A stretch of 64,000 nucleotides of DNA, taken from NCBI GenBank assembly GCA_030340625.1, contig JAOPHQ010002277.1, forward strand, positions 496,001 through 560,000, read 5' to 3'. Under the pieces are notes generated by a model. The model saw only the letters and a list, made by a program, of their open reading frames with translations. It was not told the DNA's origin and searched no databases. Below, piece by piece: positions 45,563 to 56,833 of this stretch (its first letter is position 1; each line of letters opens with the position of its first letter). The position numbers and the translations under genes are program-made. The stretch comes from Merluccius polli (taxonomy: Eukaryota; Chordata; Actinopteri; Gadiformes; Merlucciidae).

Positions 45563-45732
45563 CGGGTTTGAGGCCCATTTAGTAGTAAAATCGGTTTGAG
45601 GCCGAATTAGTTTAAGAGCCGGGTTTGAGGCCCACATATGGCTTAAAATAAAATAAAAAAGACAAAAAAGAGGCGGGTTTGAGGCCCGATTAATGTTTTA
45701 AAATCGGTTTGAGGCCGTAGGGTTTGAGGCCC
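45563..45732 (+). repeat. GGTTTGAGGCC repeats in the ERV leader
   Basis: Six copies of GGTTTGAGGCC with irregular spacing (about 16-45 bp between copies), in the stretch where packaging signals of retroelements usually lie. The variants (G)GGTTTGAGGCCC and CGGTTTGAGGCCG alternate in part. Confidence 0.85.
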
Positions 45733-45861
45733 TTAAATTGTTTTATCTTGTTTAATTGGTCAAAGGTTGTGACCTAATATGATAACGTGGTGAATTAGGA
45801 GGTGGAGTGAGGAGATCGAGTGGTCACAGAACGCTACTAACATTGCTACTAACATTGCATG

Positions 45862-45870
45862 CACAAAGAA
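45862..45870. repeat. 9-bp target duplication of MULE (left)
   Basis: CACAAAGAA, identical to 51815-51823. Nine bases is the usual MULE duplication length. Confidence 0.85.
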
Positions 45871-45876
45871 GGTTAC

Positions 45877-46040
45877 ATGCCGCTATTCCGACATGCCGCT
45901 ACTTAGACATTGACGTCTAGTGGTCGGAGTGGCGGCATTAATATTATTTTCCAAGCGTCCCACTACTGCGACATTTTTTTCCCCCCATTGTCTGAGTAGC
46001 GGCACTTTACTTTTTTTCAAACGTTCTGCCATTCCGACAT
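45877..46040 (-). repeat. Left terminal 16-bp motif array of MULE
   Basis: Two exact tandem 16-bp units at 45877-45892 and 45893-45908. Read on the minus strand they are GTCGGAATAGCGGCAT and GTCTAAGTAGCGGCAT. Looser copies follow inward in mixed orientation to about 46040 (for example around GGTCGGAGTGGCGGC, CTACTGCGACAT and CCATTCCGACAT). Confidence 0.85.
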
Positions 46041-46875
46041 GAGGCCATTAATATTTGTCATTATCATTGTACTTTAAATTAATTAATTAATGTGATTATA
46101 CCCATATGTTCTGGACTTAGCATACACGCAGCTTATGCATGGGTGTGACAAATACATGGGAAAACAATTTCTAAAAAGAGCCAATCATCCAACTTCGAGG
46201 TTGCCCCTAGTTGGTAATATACAGTTACAGTTGAACAGCGTATTTTTCGTTTTTAGCAAGAAGAGCTAATCAAAAGTTGATTAGAGAGTCACATTTGAAA
46301 TGTCGGGTAGCCTAAATTATAGCCGCGTGCATCTCAGAGGAAGAGATTTTGGAGAGAGAGAGCATATAACCTAGGTGATGATTATTTGTGTCTGGTGGTA
46401 ATTAGACTTGAGTATGGATAGCCTAACTAATTGTTTTGAATAAAAAAAGACAAAGTCAAGGAATGAAATGTAAAGTAGGTTATTTGCTCTACAATGATCA
46501 TCATGGGGTTCATTTAACCATACCGACACAAAAATATGTAATTTCTTTCAGTCAATTCAAGAGGGGGCGGCGGCATCATGAGTGCTTGTATAAAATTCCA
46601 CCAAAAATATGAAAGGCAATTCGGAAAATACAAGTATTTATTTAAAACAGCCATGCAAATCAAGCATACACACAAAAAACTACTAAAGACAACCCACAAA
46701 TTATAGCAATTATATACATAGCCGTAACAGTAATTAGCCTACACTAAAAATAACACTAACCACTAATTACACTACTATATACACACACTAACACAACTAA
46801 CCACACTAACTAGGCCTATATAGAACACCTCAACATGAAACAAACACAGCAAACATGATTCAGGTTGGTCTTTGT

Positions 46876-47786
46876 TCACTCGAAGTGGACAATGCAGCAC
46901 TGGACAGCGTCCCAGTACTGCTCCAGTGTCCTGGCTCCTCGTTGATATTGTCGCCGCAGCCGCTGAAGCCTCTCCTCCAGCCTCCTCCATTTCCTCCGCT
47001 GTCCTGGTGCAGGATCCCCACGTTCGGCTATCCCACACTGGGCCTCCACCAGCCGCTGCTCATCCTTGAGCCGGCGGATGAAGAACCACAGTGACGGGTG
47101 GCGCCGCTCCACTCCAGCGTTCCATCTGTGATGGAAGGCTAAAATAATAACACAATTTGTGTTAGAAAGTCGGGTTGCGTAGGCCTAGGTCTGATCTGGA
47201 TGGTCTGGTCTCACAAGGTCACTCACAAATTGTTTTTGAATCTGTAATATTTTGACTGCTAAAGACTTAAGGAAAGTGAAATATAGGCTCCAGTATAATA
47301 AATGTAAGTTGTTACCTTCGACGCGGTTGTTGGTCCTATTGTCAGACCCACGGCCAAACACATTCCAGACAGCTGGGGGGAAGAGGGCGTTCTCCCCCAC
47401 ATATGTGTGCTCCATGTACTGGATAAAATCCCTTATCTCTGGATGCACGCGTAAAAGCCGCGTGGTCTGTCGGGAGGCGGCCATCAAACGGAAGTTTTGC
47501 CGCACTATGGCTAGTGGAAGGTAGCCCACCGCCATGGCATTCCTAATCCACTTCTTTACCTGCCTGTCAGTCCGGTGCGGAGCTGTAAAAGTTAAGGAAA
47601 CAACACATGGAAATGACTAACTGACAATTGGCAGAAATCAGAAAGTGAAAAACTGAATTTTATAATCTTAAAATACACAATAATATACATTAATGGCAAA
47701 TTATAACTAAATTATTATTATTGGTATGCCTAACATTAGTCCTATACTACTAGGCCAACTACTAGGCCTACAACTTTCTTCTTCTT

Positions 47787-47817
<31 letters not shown>

Positions 47818-50806
47818 TTATTATTATAATAATGATGGACTAGGCCTACATCACATTTGTATAGACTTCGTTAAGCAAAACATCTTTTAATTAAAAATGA
47901 TGACCTCATTTTTACCTCATTTTTATCATCACGTTCAAGGATATGCTATAAAAAAATCCTTAAGTAGCCCAGCAAACACGGACGGACCCGGACGTGTCCG
48001 AGAGAGCCCAATTAGGTCGTGATGACGTCCAATCACAACTAGTCCGATCAGGCCCAGAATATGACCATATCACAACCAATTACTTACGCACAAACGAGAA
48101 GTAAAGTCTGATCACGACCCCACTGGGCTCTCTTGAACGTACTTGTCCGTCCGCGCACAAGTAAATGTTGTGATATGGTCATATTCTCGGCCTGATCGGA
48201 CTAGTTGTGATTGGACGTCATCACGACCAAATCGGGCTCTCAGGCATCCAAAACCTTTTTTGCGTTTATTTAAATGTTTTATTTTTATTTTATACACAGA
48301 CACACACATACATAGACACAATGAATAGACAAACAACCATCCAAAAATGATATAGGCCGACGTATAAGAAAGTGGGCGTGACCTGATCTATCTACGACCC
48401 AGCACGTGACGCATTTGTCCAACACGCACGCGCACCAGAACAGGTCAGGACGCAGCGGTGGAAGCGTGTTAGCACGTAAAGTAAGTAACCTTTTCATGTT
48501 CTCGGAGTTTGGTTGTAGTAAAATACTGTCACTGCCAGGCACACCGTACGTAGAGAGGCTGCACGTTCCTAAATGTTGGTGTTTTTCTTTTGTTGAATCA
48601 AACCTAGCTGCTACACGCGAACTATCGTATTTTCTCAACTAGCTGCTAGCTGCTAACAGCATTTCAGCGCACTCGGTATAACGTTAGAGCCGGGAGGAAT
48701 TATTGCAGTTCAATTGGGTCCCTCTCGGGCTCAACTTTGTATGAGCCCGAGATATGTATGTTTTCAAAGTCTGAGAGTCTGATTGATTTTGTATTACAGA
48801 CGCTGTCAAACGATGGGACAGAACAGCGACCGAAACTGCCATCAGTGCCGTGCGGCAGATGACCTGAAACACGTGCGCACCCGGGAGGTCTGGTGGAGGG
48901 GGTTAGAAGACGAAGCCCGCCTTTGCATAATGCCAAGTGAAAAGTTGTTGTTCATTTCTTGTTTCAATATATTTTTTAAAAGTTAATATTTCAATACGGT
49001 TCTAATGTCAGTGTTTTTAGTTTTTCCAGATTCTTATTGTTAATTTCTACAAAATAAAGTGTTCTGTTTTAATACGTTTGGTGTTTGATTTGTGTCTTCA
49101 AAATATACTTTTTTATAAACACCATCTTGTAAAGGCAATGTCTATTTGCAATCACATGTTGGCTGCTTTAATTGATAAGTGAATCGGGGGACATTTGGAC
49201 GTCATTTCCAGGACACGGTCAAGACGTCCTCTCGACGACATGAACTGGACGGGTATGTGGTCGGCTTAGGGTCATTAAAAAGCCGTCGACTTGACGTCTT
49301 GGTTATGACGTCCAAAACATTGCCAATTTGGCCTAGTCCGGAACGTCCCAAAATGACGTCAAGACGACGTCAACCTGACGTCATTTGGCTTGCTGGGAGC
49401 CTATCATAATAAATAGGACTCAATTGTAGATAGAGAAATAAATTATTTTATTCATGGCCTACCATTTATCACACCAAACAATACTTTTTCCTGTTAATAA
49501 ATAACCACTCACCTGACAGGCCAAGCTCCTGGACTTTGCGCCACAGACTTTGGCAGAAATGGAAATAACAGCCCGAGGTGTGGACCGTTGGCAGCTCTGC
49601 CCGCAGTGCCGTCATCATTGCCATCTCGAAGTCAGTAATGACTCGATCCGGCATCCATCTAGAAAGACAGACAGGCAGGAAATAAAAAGGTTATTGTTAG
49701 TTTGTACAGAAGCCAGAAGTGGGCGTGCAAACGCACACAGACAGACAGACGGACAGACAGATTAGGCCTCTACACACAGAAGCGCACACAAACGTACCGT
49801 TGTCCGTTTAGACGCTGAATACGCCGTTTAATATGCCTCAGCACAGCCCGGTACATATTCTCTGTTTTTCCAGACATGAGGACCATCACGAATGGAATTG
49901 TCCTTTCAAAGTAAAGGCCGTGGATGGTGACAAACTGATAAAACGGCCTAGGGCAGGTTTTAAATGTCCCATCCATGTATATCTAAAACAGAATACAAAT
50001 CAAAATATTTCCATAAATTAGAGGGCTATTTCATTTGACTGGCAAAAAGTGTAATGGGGGATGGACTCGAACCTGACGACACTGGGCAAGCTTCCTAATG
50101 TTGTCCTCTGTGGCGAACACCAGAAAACCGTGGATCTCATGGTGCTTGGACAGGAAATCCTCGCCACTCCACGTCAAAGCCCATTCCCCCTCCACAGCCA
50201 CCTCCTGCAGATTGTTGGGGATGGGGGGCATGAGGCTGGCCCTTTTCCGCTCCAGCCTTGACCGCACAGCCAGAAATGGGGGCATATCTGCCACATCAGC
50301 TGCCTGGGCCAGGACCTGGTTTAATAAAGTTATGGTTTGTGTCTTGTTTAAAGTGACTTGGAGCAGTATGAAACAATGTAGCATGTTATTTGCCCACCTA
50401 AAGCCCTTTGAATAACCACTATATGACACTGTGCTATACCATTGTATATACCATAAAACACTATATATGATATTGTGGTTGATTTTGACTTTACCTGGTC
50501 ATACACCCTCTTGGATGGGCGGGATGGGTTGGCAGCCACCTGCACAAGCATTTGCTCTGTCAGAGCAGTGGTTGCCACCAAATCAGCCTCTGCCTGATGG
50601 CCATGTTGCCCTGGCTGGATGAGCACATTGATGTGCGGATCGTCCCCGTGCACATCAAAGGCATTGGTTTTTAAATAAACGTTACACCCAGTTTGAGCGC
50701 AACGCCAGTATATTGTCTCATTTCGGGTCTTATTTCGGACATACCGATAGTCGTCTAATATAAGACATTTACCCCCGCGCCGATTCGCTACTTGAATGTA
50801 TGCCAT
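46876..50806 (-). CDS. FLYWCH-MULE transposase, six exons (copy 2)
   Basis: Exons: 50806-50495, 50315-50073, 49982-49798, 49658-49513, 47582-47316, 47138-46876. Every intron has GT...AG ends, and phases join to one frame of about 471 residues without a stop. Exon 1 holds the FLYWCH finger (LDDYRYVRN, WRCAQTGCNV, then a spaced His pair). Exon 3 holds IYMDGTFKTCP (first Asp). Exon 4 holds VITDFEMAMM (second Asp) and CYFHFCQSLW. Exon 5 ends with NNRVE. Exon 6 is HPSLWFFIRRLKDEQR plus a basic coiled-coil-like end. The protein aligns along its length with copy 1 at 18-20 kb, and the last intron is at the same place and phase in both. The role is transposition of the surrounding element. Confidence 0.87.
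47970..49398. mobile_element. DNA element with GACGTC-rich end, inside MULE intron 4
   Basis: Ends CCCAGCAAAC and GGCTTGCTGGG are near-inverse. The right 200 bp (49195-49390) contain many GACGTC/GACGTCA copies. The left part has an inverted repeat with arms at about 47997-48077 and 48168-48247. It fits a fish EnSpm/hAT-like non-autonomous family, but the target duplication is unclear and the superfamily is not settled. Confidence 0.6.
48370..49060 (+). other. Possible captured two-exon gene fragment
   Basis: The plus strand has a good donor (AAAGTAAGTAACC at 48481) and acceptor (TTGTATTACAG ending 48798). A short frame starts at 48813 (MGQNSDRNCHQCR, then REVWWRGLEDEARLC), and AATAAA lies near 49053. 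CHQCR resembles part of a CXXC zinc finger. The fragment sits inside the intron-4 element and could be a transduplicated host piece or a decayed accessory gene. Evidence is weak. Confidence 0.25.
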
Positions 50807-50938
50807 CCTGTCTTCTAGTCAGATAGGCTAATGGCACTTAAGCTAACTTCTTAGGCCTAGTTCACTTATCACGTGATAGGTCTATGATATAGAATAGAAT
50901 AAATGATACAAGGCTTTTTCGTCACATAATTTATTGAA

Positions 50939-51290
50939 ATCAGAAAAAAGTTAGAAACAAGTAGAAAATTAAATGATACTAAATAGTTCAATTTTTTGGT
51001 AGATCTGTTTCGTCTTGAGAAAGCTGGTGGATGTGGATCGTGTGTGATGTGCTGGTAGGGTGTCAGGAGGTCTGCATCGGGGTGGTGCGTTGGGTCCACA
51101 TACGTGGGGGTAGTTGGGGTAGCAGACACGCAGGGCCCCCACCTCCCTCATGGACGCTTCCTCCAAATCTCTCCATCCTCATCCCATCAGCTCCGGTCCA
51201 CAACTCCGCAGAATTGGGAGCAGCCTTGATGGATCGCATAGCTTTCCTTGAACGACTCCCTTGAGGATCGGATGCAGGGCTATCAGACAA
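50939..51290 (-). other. Possible second MULE ORF or untranslated region
   Basis: Upstream of the transposase gene on the same strand, overlapping minus frames (for example one starting 51290 with MSDSPASDPQG and one starting 51166 with MEEASMREVG) end before AATAAA on the minus strand at 50929-50934. No known domain. It might be an accessory gene of the transposon or a 5' leader. Confidence 0.3.
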
Positions 51291-51511
51291 GATCGAAATT
51301 CAATCAATTTGCAATGACCACTTGGCTGAAGAGTTTAATATTTTAATATTCATTAGGCCTATTTAGCCCAACTTGTGCGGCCTTTATATGCGGGAAATTA
51401 TGTATTAATATAAATAATGGCCGATTGGGAAAAACATTGTTTGGAGTAGAGGTCTGCACTCGCGATGCAAATGGAAGCTCATTGCGGGTGCGGGCGGGAT
51501 GATAGAGGTAG

Positions 51512-51650
51512 GCCTACATTTATTCTATATTAATAACTATTATTATTATTCTATTGCACTTTCTATGAAAAGTAGGCCTAATTGTCATATTAATAACTAT
51601 TATTATTATTCTATTGCACTTTATATGAAAAGTAGGCCTAATTGTCGTAA
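51512..51650. repeat. Direct repeat of about 74 bp
   Basis: Two near-identical units containing AATAACTATTATTATTATT and ATGAAAAGTAGGCCTAATTG, just inside the right MULE array. Confidence 0.85.
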
Positions 51651-51806
51651 TAGCGGTAATTGTCGTAATAGCGGTAGGCTACCAAATTGTCGTAATAGCG
51701 GTACCAAAAAAGATCGGATTAGGGGCATGTCTAAATAGAGGGATGTCGTAATGACGGGATGTCGTAATGGAGGGTTGTCGTAATAACGGGCTGTCGTAAT
51801 AAAGGG
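51643..51806 (+). repeat. Right terminal 16-bp motif array of MULE
   Basis: Five exact 16-bp tandem units at 51727, 51743, 51759, 51775 and 51791, consensus NTGTCGTAATNNNGGG. Three spaced TGTCGTAATAGCGG-type copies precede them (51643, 51661, 51688). They are the same motif as the left array but in opposite orientation. The last unit ends 8 bp from the transposon end. Confidence 0.9.
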
Positions 51807-51814
51807 CGGACCCC

Positions 51815-51823
51815 CACAAAGAA
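51815..51823. repeat. 9-bp target duplication of MULE (right)
   Basis: CACAAAGAA, identical to 45862-45870. Confidence 0.85.
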
Positions 51824-54800
51824 CTACGCTAATTTGCATGAAACACAATTACCCGCATTCGTGTAGCTAATCCTGCATGTGCTAACGCTTGCTAACTTTG
51901 CTAGGGTGCATCTTAGCTTTGTCTGCAGAATGTAACTGGAGATCCCAACACGTGGGTTAGCCTTTTGTTCCTCACAGAAGCATTCTTGTGCTATTAGCCA
52001 CACAAGCTAACACGTGGGGATAGCGGACATGCTAGGTATTTAGAACTGAAGATAGCCCACCACGGGGGGTGGTTTATGGCTCATTGTTCTCCAGGGGGGA
52101 TGGTAACATTCCTGTGTTCTTAGCCATTTGGCCCACGTGGAGGCTAATGGCTATGCTAGGTCTAGGGAGAGACGGTAAACTCATCTATCTAACCTATAGA
52201 CATATACCTAACAGTGCAAGTGGAGTTGGAGCACTTGTACATATGGGCACACACATAGTTGGGCATATACACAATATTAACTGGTAGGCCTAGTAACACA
52301 GCAGGGAGCATAGATTACAAATCCCTGTCAGCCATTTTGGGAGTCCCCAAAATGGCCCCCAAGACCCCCTACCCCTCGACCACCCCTACCCCCACCCAGA
52401 CTACCCAGACTTCCCCTACCCCTCCCCCGACGACTGACCATGAAGAAGGGGACAAAGGAATGGCGTTTGCCAGTCCATTTACTTCGCGAGACACCATTAC
52501 ATTGCGTGAGTGTGCTAAGTGTGAATGAAGTGTGAATGAAGTTGTGCACTCCTAGAATGCAAGGGGAGAAGGCAGAATGGAGCCCAATACAATAATTTGG
52601 TTTAATGTTATTTTCTAGACTTTTAAATTCATAAATAACTGTTAGCAGATGTCATTACTGCGATAAAAAGTGTTGTTGTGTAAAAACTGATTATTCATAA
52701 GCATCAACTTGTCAGTAATATGAAGGTGTTAAAATTGACATTAACTTTTTGTTTTATTCTTTCCTTTAACCTTAAGAGAAGGAGGGGACCTCCATGCCCC
52801 TTCCAAAGAAAGATCATGAACATCTCTTTTTGTTTTTACTAATGATAAGAAATTATAAGGTTAACAAAGGAGGAAAGGGAAGTTGGACAGGACACAATGA
52901 GATGGGGACAGTAAGTGGTAATTCTTAAAACAGGAGGATTTATTTAGAAAGACAGAGGGAAGTAGACAGAAGGATAGAAGAAGGGAAAGTGTAAGAAAGT
53001 TAAAGAAGGTAAAGAGAGAAATGTGGTCTAGAGAGAGAGGGACAGAGCAGAGATAAAGCAGGGTGGCACTAGAGCCGCAGGAGGTAATTTAGATAAGGAG
53101 ATCTAACAAAGGAGGGAGGCATTATAGAGTTATGCAGGGGTTTACCCTATAATAGTAGTGGTAATAATAATAATGATGTTAATGATTATAATAATAATAA
53201 TAGACATAATGAAACATAATGAAGAAAGCGATGCGAACATTAGGACGGTTAAAGATCAGGTCAACTATGTATATATGTCTGTTATTTGTTTTTGTTTCCT
53301 GTTGATTTGTTTTCTTTGTGTATTTGTTTTATACTTTTAACTGTTTGTGTGAGTGTTTTGTGCTTTTATAGGACAAATAGCAGACCAACAGCTCAGTCAC
53401 GTCACATGAAGCCCCGAACCCCTGGTACCCCCTCATGAGTCTTTGTACATAAGATGGTTGATGGGCATAATACGGCCCTATCTGATAGTTTCATGTAAAT
53501 CAGAAGTTATCTCCTCTAACACTCGTCCTAGTCCAGGGGTCAACCAGCGCTGGGGGCCGTTATGGTCCAGGGACTTCTCTCCCGCCTCAAGCGACGATAT
53601 GGGAGTGTGGTAGAGTCATAACCTGATACACAGTGTAGGGGTGTAACAATTAATCCAGTCAATTTTTGGGTTGCTCAGTTTACCTCCATAATGTGGTGTC
53701 CATTGTCTTGTTTTTATATAGCCTACGATGTTTTGTTTTTGCTCAATGATGCTGACCATTGCTGAGGCTATGATTCTTAGATGGACCAGAGGGTTTTCAC
53801 CTGGGACACACACACAGGTGCCATTTGATTATTAGAGGTGACTTGGGCGATGACAATAAGGAAATTGAGGTTGGTTTATTTGAGCCATATCCATTTTTAG
53901 TAAGCAAAACTATTCAATGATTGTGTGTGGCTATATATATATTCAATTTTAACGTCATTCACCATATTCACCTATTGTTTGACTCACCTTTGTATGCAAG
54001 TTTGTTATGATATAACTTTCACATATGGTTTGAACTACTTAGATTAGTAATGATATAAGACCATATAGGATTAAGACATGCCTGATCTATAATTACATAA
54101 TAAGAAACCACTGTCTACATATTGTTTGTTGTATTGTGTTAGATGTTTTCTTTGCAAAGATACTGGTTGGTTCTGGTCTCTCTTCCCCCAGGACAATGGA
54201 GGGGGGTCCATTAGAGAGAGGACAGTTGATCTGGGGTTCCTGCCCTAAATGGACTCAGAGACTCATATTTGGACATTGAAATGGACTGCATACACAACAT
54301 GAACAGCAGGAACATTGCTTCCGGTTAACAGCGGTTGATAAGTTTCATATTAGGAGGCAACATGGCTGACAGTCTTATCTGAATGTGATGTGTTTTTATA
54401 CACTATATTTTTAATTTTCTTTTGATTCTTTTAATGATTGATTATTCACAAGCGATTGATGTTGAAAGATGTTAACACTCTATAATTATGATTTGTTGTG
54501 TATTGACAGTGATTGGATTGCAGAGAAGTGCTTCATCCTGATGGGGTGAGATCTTCTCTAGATTAGGAAACCGTCATGATACTCTTTTTTCATCTCCTAG
54601 AGGTGGTTTTCGACTGGATGATGGTAACCCGACCTGGACAGACCTCTCTTCAGCTGCTGAAAGGATAACTGGAAAGAGCTCTTCCGGTGGGGTGAGACTA
54701 GCTCATGAATTTGGCCTTATTAGAACAATTGAATAAGTTTACCTAGTCTAAAAGTAAATTAAAATAATGTGGGCATAAGATTTAAAGGTAACGCTAGAAG

Positions 54801-54980
54801 ACTAAAATAGTTGTTCCAAAAGCTTGATAAACTAGGACCCAGAATCACTGTCATATACATATATTTTATGATATCATCAATATATAAAGGCCAATACAAG
54901 CAGGAAGAATGAATGCAACATGCTTAACTTTGTGTTAATTTTGCGTGACTTTTTCAAAGTCACGAGGGGGGAATAAGTAG
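51824..54980 (+). other. ERV interior, no readable viral gene
   Basis: A proline/threonine-rich frame near 52330-52440 could be a Gag trace, but nothing is diagnostic. 52750-53120 is unusually purine-rich. 54585-54720 follows a splice-acceptor-like pyrimidine tract (CATCTCCTAG). No protease, reverse transcriptase or envelope motif was found on either strand. Confidence 0.5.
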
Positions 54981-54984
54981 TGTA

Positions 54985-55110
54985 TTTTATTTTCAAGGAG
55001 GGAAATATTTTTGCATTTTATTTTCAAGGAGGGAAATATTTTTGCATTTTATTTTCAAGGAGGGAAATATTTTTGCATTTTATTTACAAGGGGGGAATAT
55101 TTGTGCATTT
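54985..55110 (+). repeat. Tandem repeat of about 32 bp, four units
   Basis: Units of ATTTTCAAGGAGGGAAATAT plus TTTTGCATTTT, the last one altered (ACAAGGGGGGAATA). Each holds AAGGAGGGA, which matches the polypurine tract just before the 3' LTR. Confidence 0.9.
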
Positions 55111-55399
55111 AGATTTTTTTTGTTTTTTGTTTTTTTTTCGTTTTATTTGTTTAAGTGTTGAATTTGCATAAGTCAGACATATGTTCTTTAAACATTTGCA
55201 AGGACCTGGTTAAAGTAATCATTGGGAAATACTTCAACAATCTGTTGGGAAAGGATCTAATGCATAAGCTAAATAGTTTATTGACATAGAAAATTGGGAA
55301 TTACTACGCCAACGCCTAATGCTGTTATGCTGTGTTTAATACCTTAACTTGTTAGCTCTTTCCACTGCTGTGTCAAAACTACAGCGCCAACACCGGGTG

Positions 55400-55640
55400 G
55401 TGCAGCAGTTACCCATCAAACAAGCGGTTATGTTACATTCACTGGGAATGGTGGAAAGAGTGAACGGGACATTCAAGAAACTGACATTTCCGAGAAACAG
55501 AGTGCAGAGCCAAAAGATGGACCACCAATCAGGGTGGAGAAAGGTGACCAGGTGTACCTGAGAGTGTGCAGGGGACAGTGGAGCGCCCCGACTTGATCAG
55601 GCTGTGGTACCTGATTTCCTGGAGTTCGGCACCTGTGTCT
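55400..55640 (+). pseudogene. Retroviral integrase remnant (ERV)
   Basis: One frame reads LGMVERVNGTFKK, which resembles the end of a retroviral integrase core, with the catalytic Glu codon at 55454. After a frame change, EKGDQVYLRVCRGQW resembles the C-terminal integrase domain, and the frame soon stops. The first two catalytic Asp regions are absent. It shows the element derives from an endogenous retrovirus. It is not functional. Confidence 0.6.
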
Positions 55641-56442
55641 AGGAGGACATGGCACCTGTTTTACTTGAATGTTGAATTATTAAATACACAGTATGCTTCA
55701 CGGTTGTCAATACAATGCATTATAAGTTCGGAATGTGTTATGCTGTAGTCCCATGATTGCTTTAATAATGAAACGGATGAATTTTTTGATGCTGCTAATA
55801 TGTTCTGACTACTGGTGATGAGTGGATCCATGGGGAAGGCACACATGGGTACGTGTTAGTAACCTTGGCATGTGGGCCTTGCCTATGGATCACAAGATGA
55901 ACATTGAAATCATGAACTGTCTGACCTGAGGTTGGCTACAGATACGGGGGATAACACTGTGATGATGTTTGAGAAACCTGCGTGCATGGAAACCACCTGA
56001 GCCATTGCATGCATGTCCACAGGGCGTTTTTTAGTTCTATATAGGTTTACTATTCCTTATACCTGGAGGTATTCGATTTTGGTCATACAACATCATATAA
56101 ATATTAGAAGGGATTTCTTATGATGAAAATACTATGCATTAACTACTATGCCTTTATGTCCTCAGGATACTGTGATGATGGTATGACATATTGATTGTAT
56201 GATGTGATGATAATTTGTCTACTGTTTGTTGGCTGCGGCCCATGTATTCTTTGAGACACACCAAGGTGAATGCCATCCAATTTAGAGATGCGACAGGTTT
56301 TCCGCCTATCTAGAAGGGGTTTTCCCGAACTAAGTCGATTGGTGATGTTGATGTTTTTCTTTTCGCTTGAATTTATACTCACCATTTTTAGACCTTACAT
56401 GATACATTGCATTATTAATTTGTAGTATGGTCATCAGTGATG

Positions 56443-56455
56443 ACCAAGGAGGGAC
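56443..56455 (+). other. ERV polypurine tract
   Basis: ACCAAGGAGGGAC directly precedes the 3' LTR. Confidence 0.75.
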
Positions 56456-56829
56456 TGTTGCGGATTAATAATAAGCATATGTATCAGCAGCTACACATAG
56501 CCACACAAGGAGTAGAAATAAATGTATTTACCCGACCTGACCACTAGATGGCGGCAAACAATACACTGGGGGCTGGCGCTCAACACTAGCGTCATAGAGG
56601 CCACGCCTCCTGCCCAGTGACTTCCGGCGGAAGTCGCCGGCTCGAGTCAGAACACCCCAGGTAGCGCATCGGGACGGATGCAAAGCGAGGGGGGCTCTCC
56701 ACGCGGCGTGACTTTTACATTACCCCTCCATTGTTACGTAGGTTAGATATAACTTAAACCTAAACAAATAAAGTGAGTTATAAGCGTTCCTGTTGTCGGC
56801 AGCCTTCTTCCCCGGGACACAACCCCACA
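56456..56829 (+). repeat. 3' LTR of ERV-like element (374 bp)
   Basis: Pairs with 44832-45206. Followed by the target duplication GCTG at 56830-56833. Confidence 0.92.
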
Positions 56830-56833
56830 GCTG

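Larger units (their letters stand above)
45871..51814 (-). mobile_element. Mutator-like (MULE) transposon, 5.9 kb, intact-looking
   Basis: Bounded by 9-bp CACAAAGAA on both sides. The left end (GGTTACATGCCGCTATTCC) and right end (inverse GGGGGTCCGCCCTTTATT) are only loosely similar. Both are followed by arrays of a shared 16-bp motif in inverted orientation. Inside is a six-exon FLYWCH-MULE transposase gene on the minus strand. The host sequence is the ERV-like element, and another mobile element sits in intron 4. Confidence 0.85.
44832..56829 (+). mobile_element. ERV-like LTR element, 12.0 kb including a nested MULE
   Basis: LTRs at 44832-45206 and 56456-56829 are about 99% identical (four substitutions and one indel by eye). 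Both run TG...CA and are flanked by 4-bp GCTG at 44828-44831 and 56830-56833. A primer site follows the first LTR and a polypurine tract precedes the second. Without the MULE (45871-51814) it is about 6.0 kb. Apart from a broken integrase piece near 55.4 kb no viral gene is readable, although the LTRs are young. It therefore looks like a non-autonomous derivative moved by another copy's proteins. Confidence 0.88.

Noticed and set aside
52330..52528. Pro/Thr-rich frame as ERV Gag
   Set aside because: Composition alone is not diagnostic, and there is no capsid or zinc-knuckle motif.
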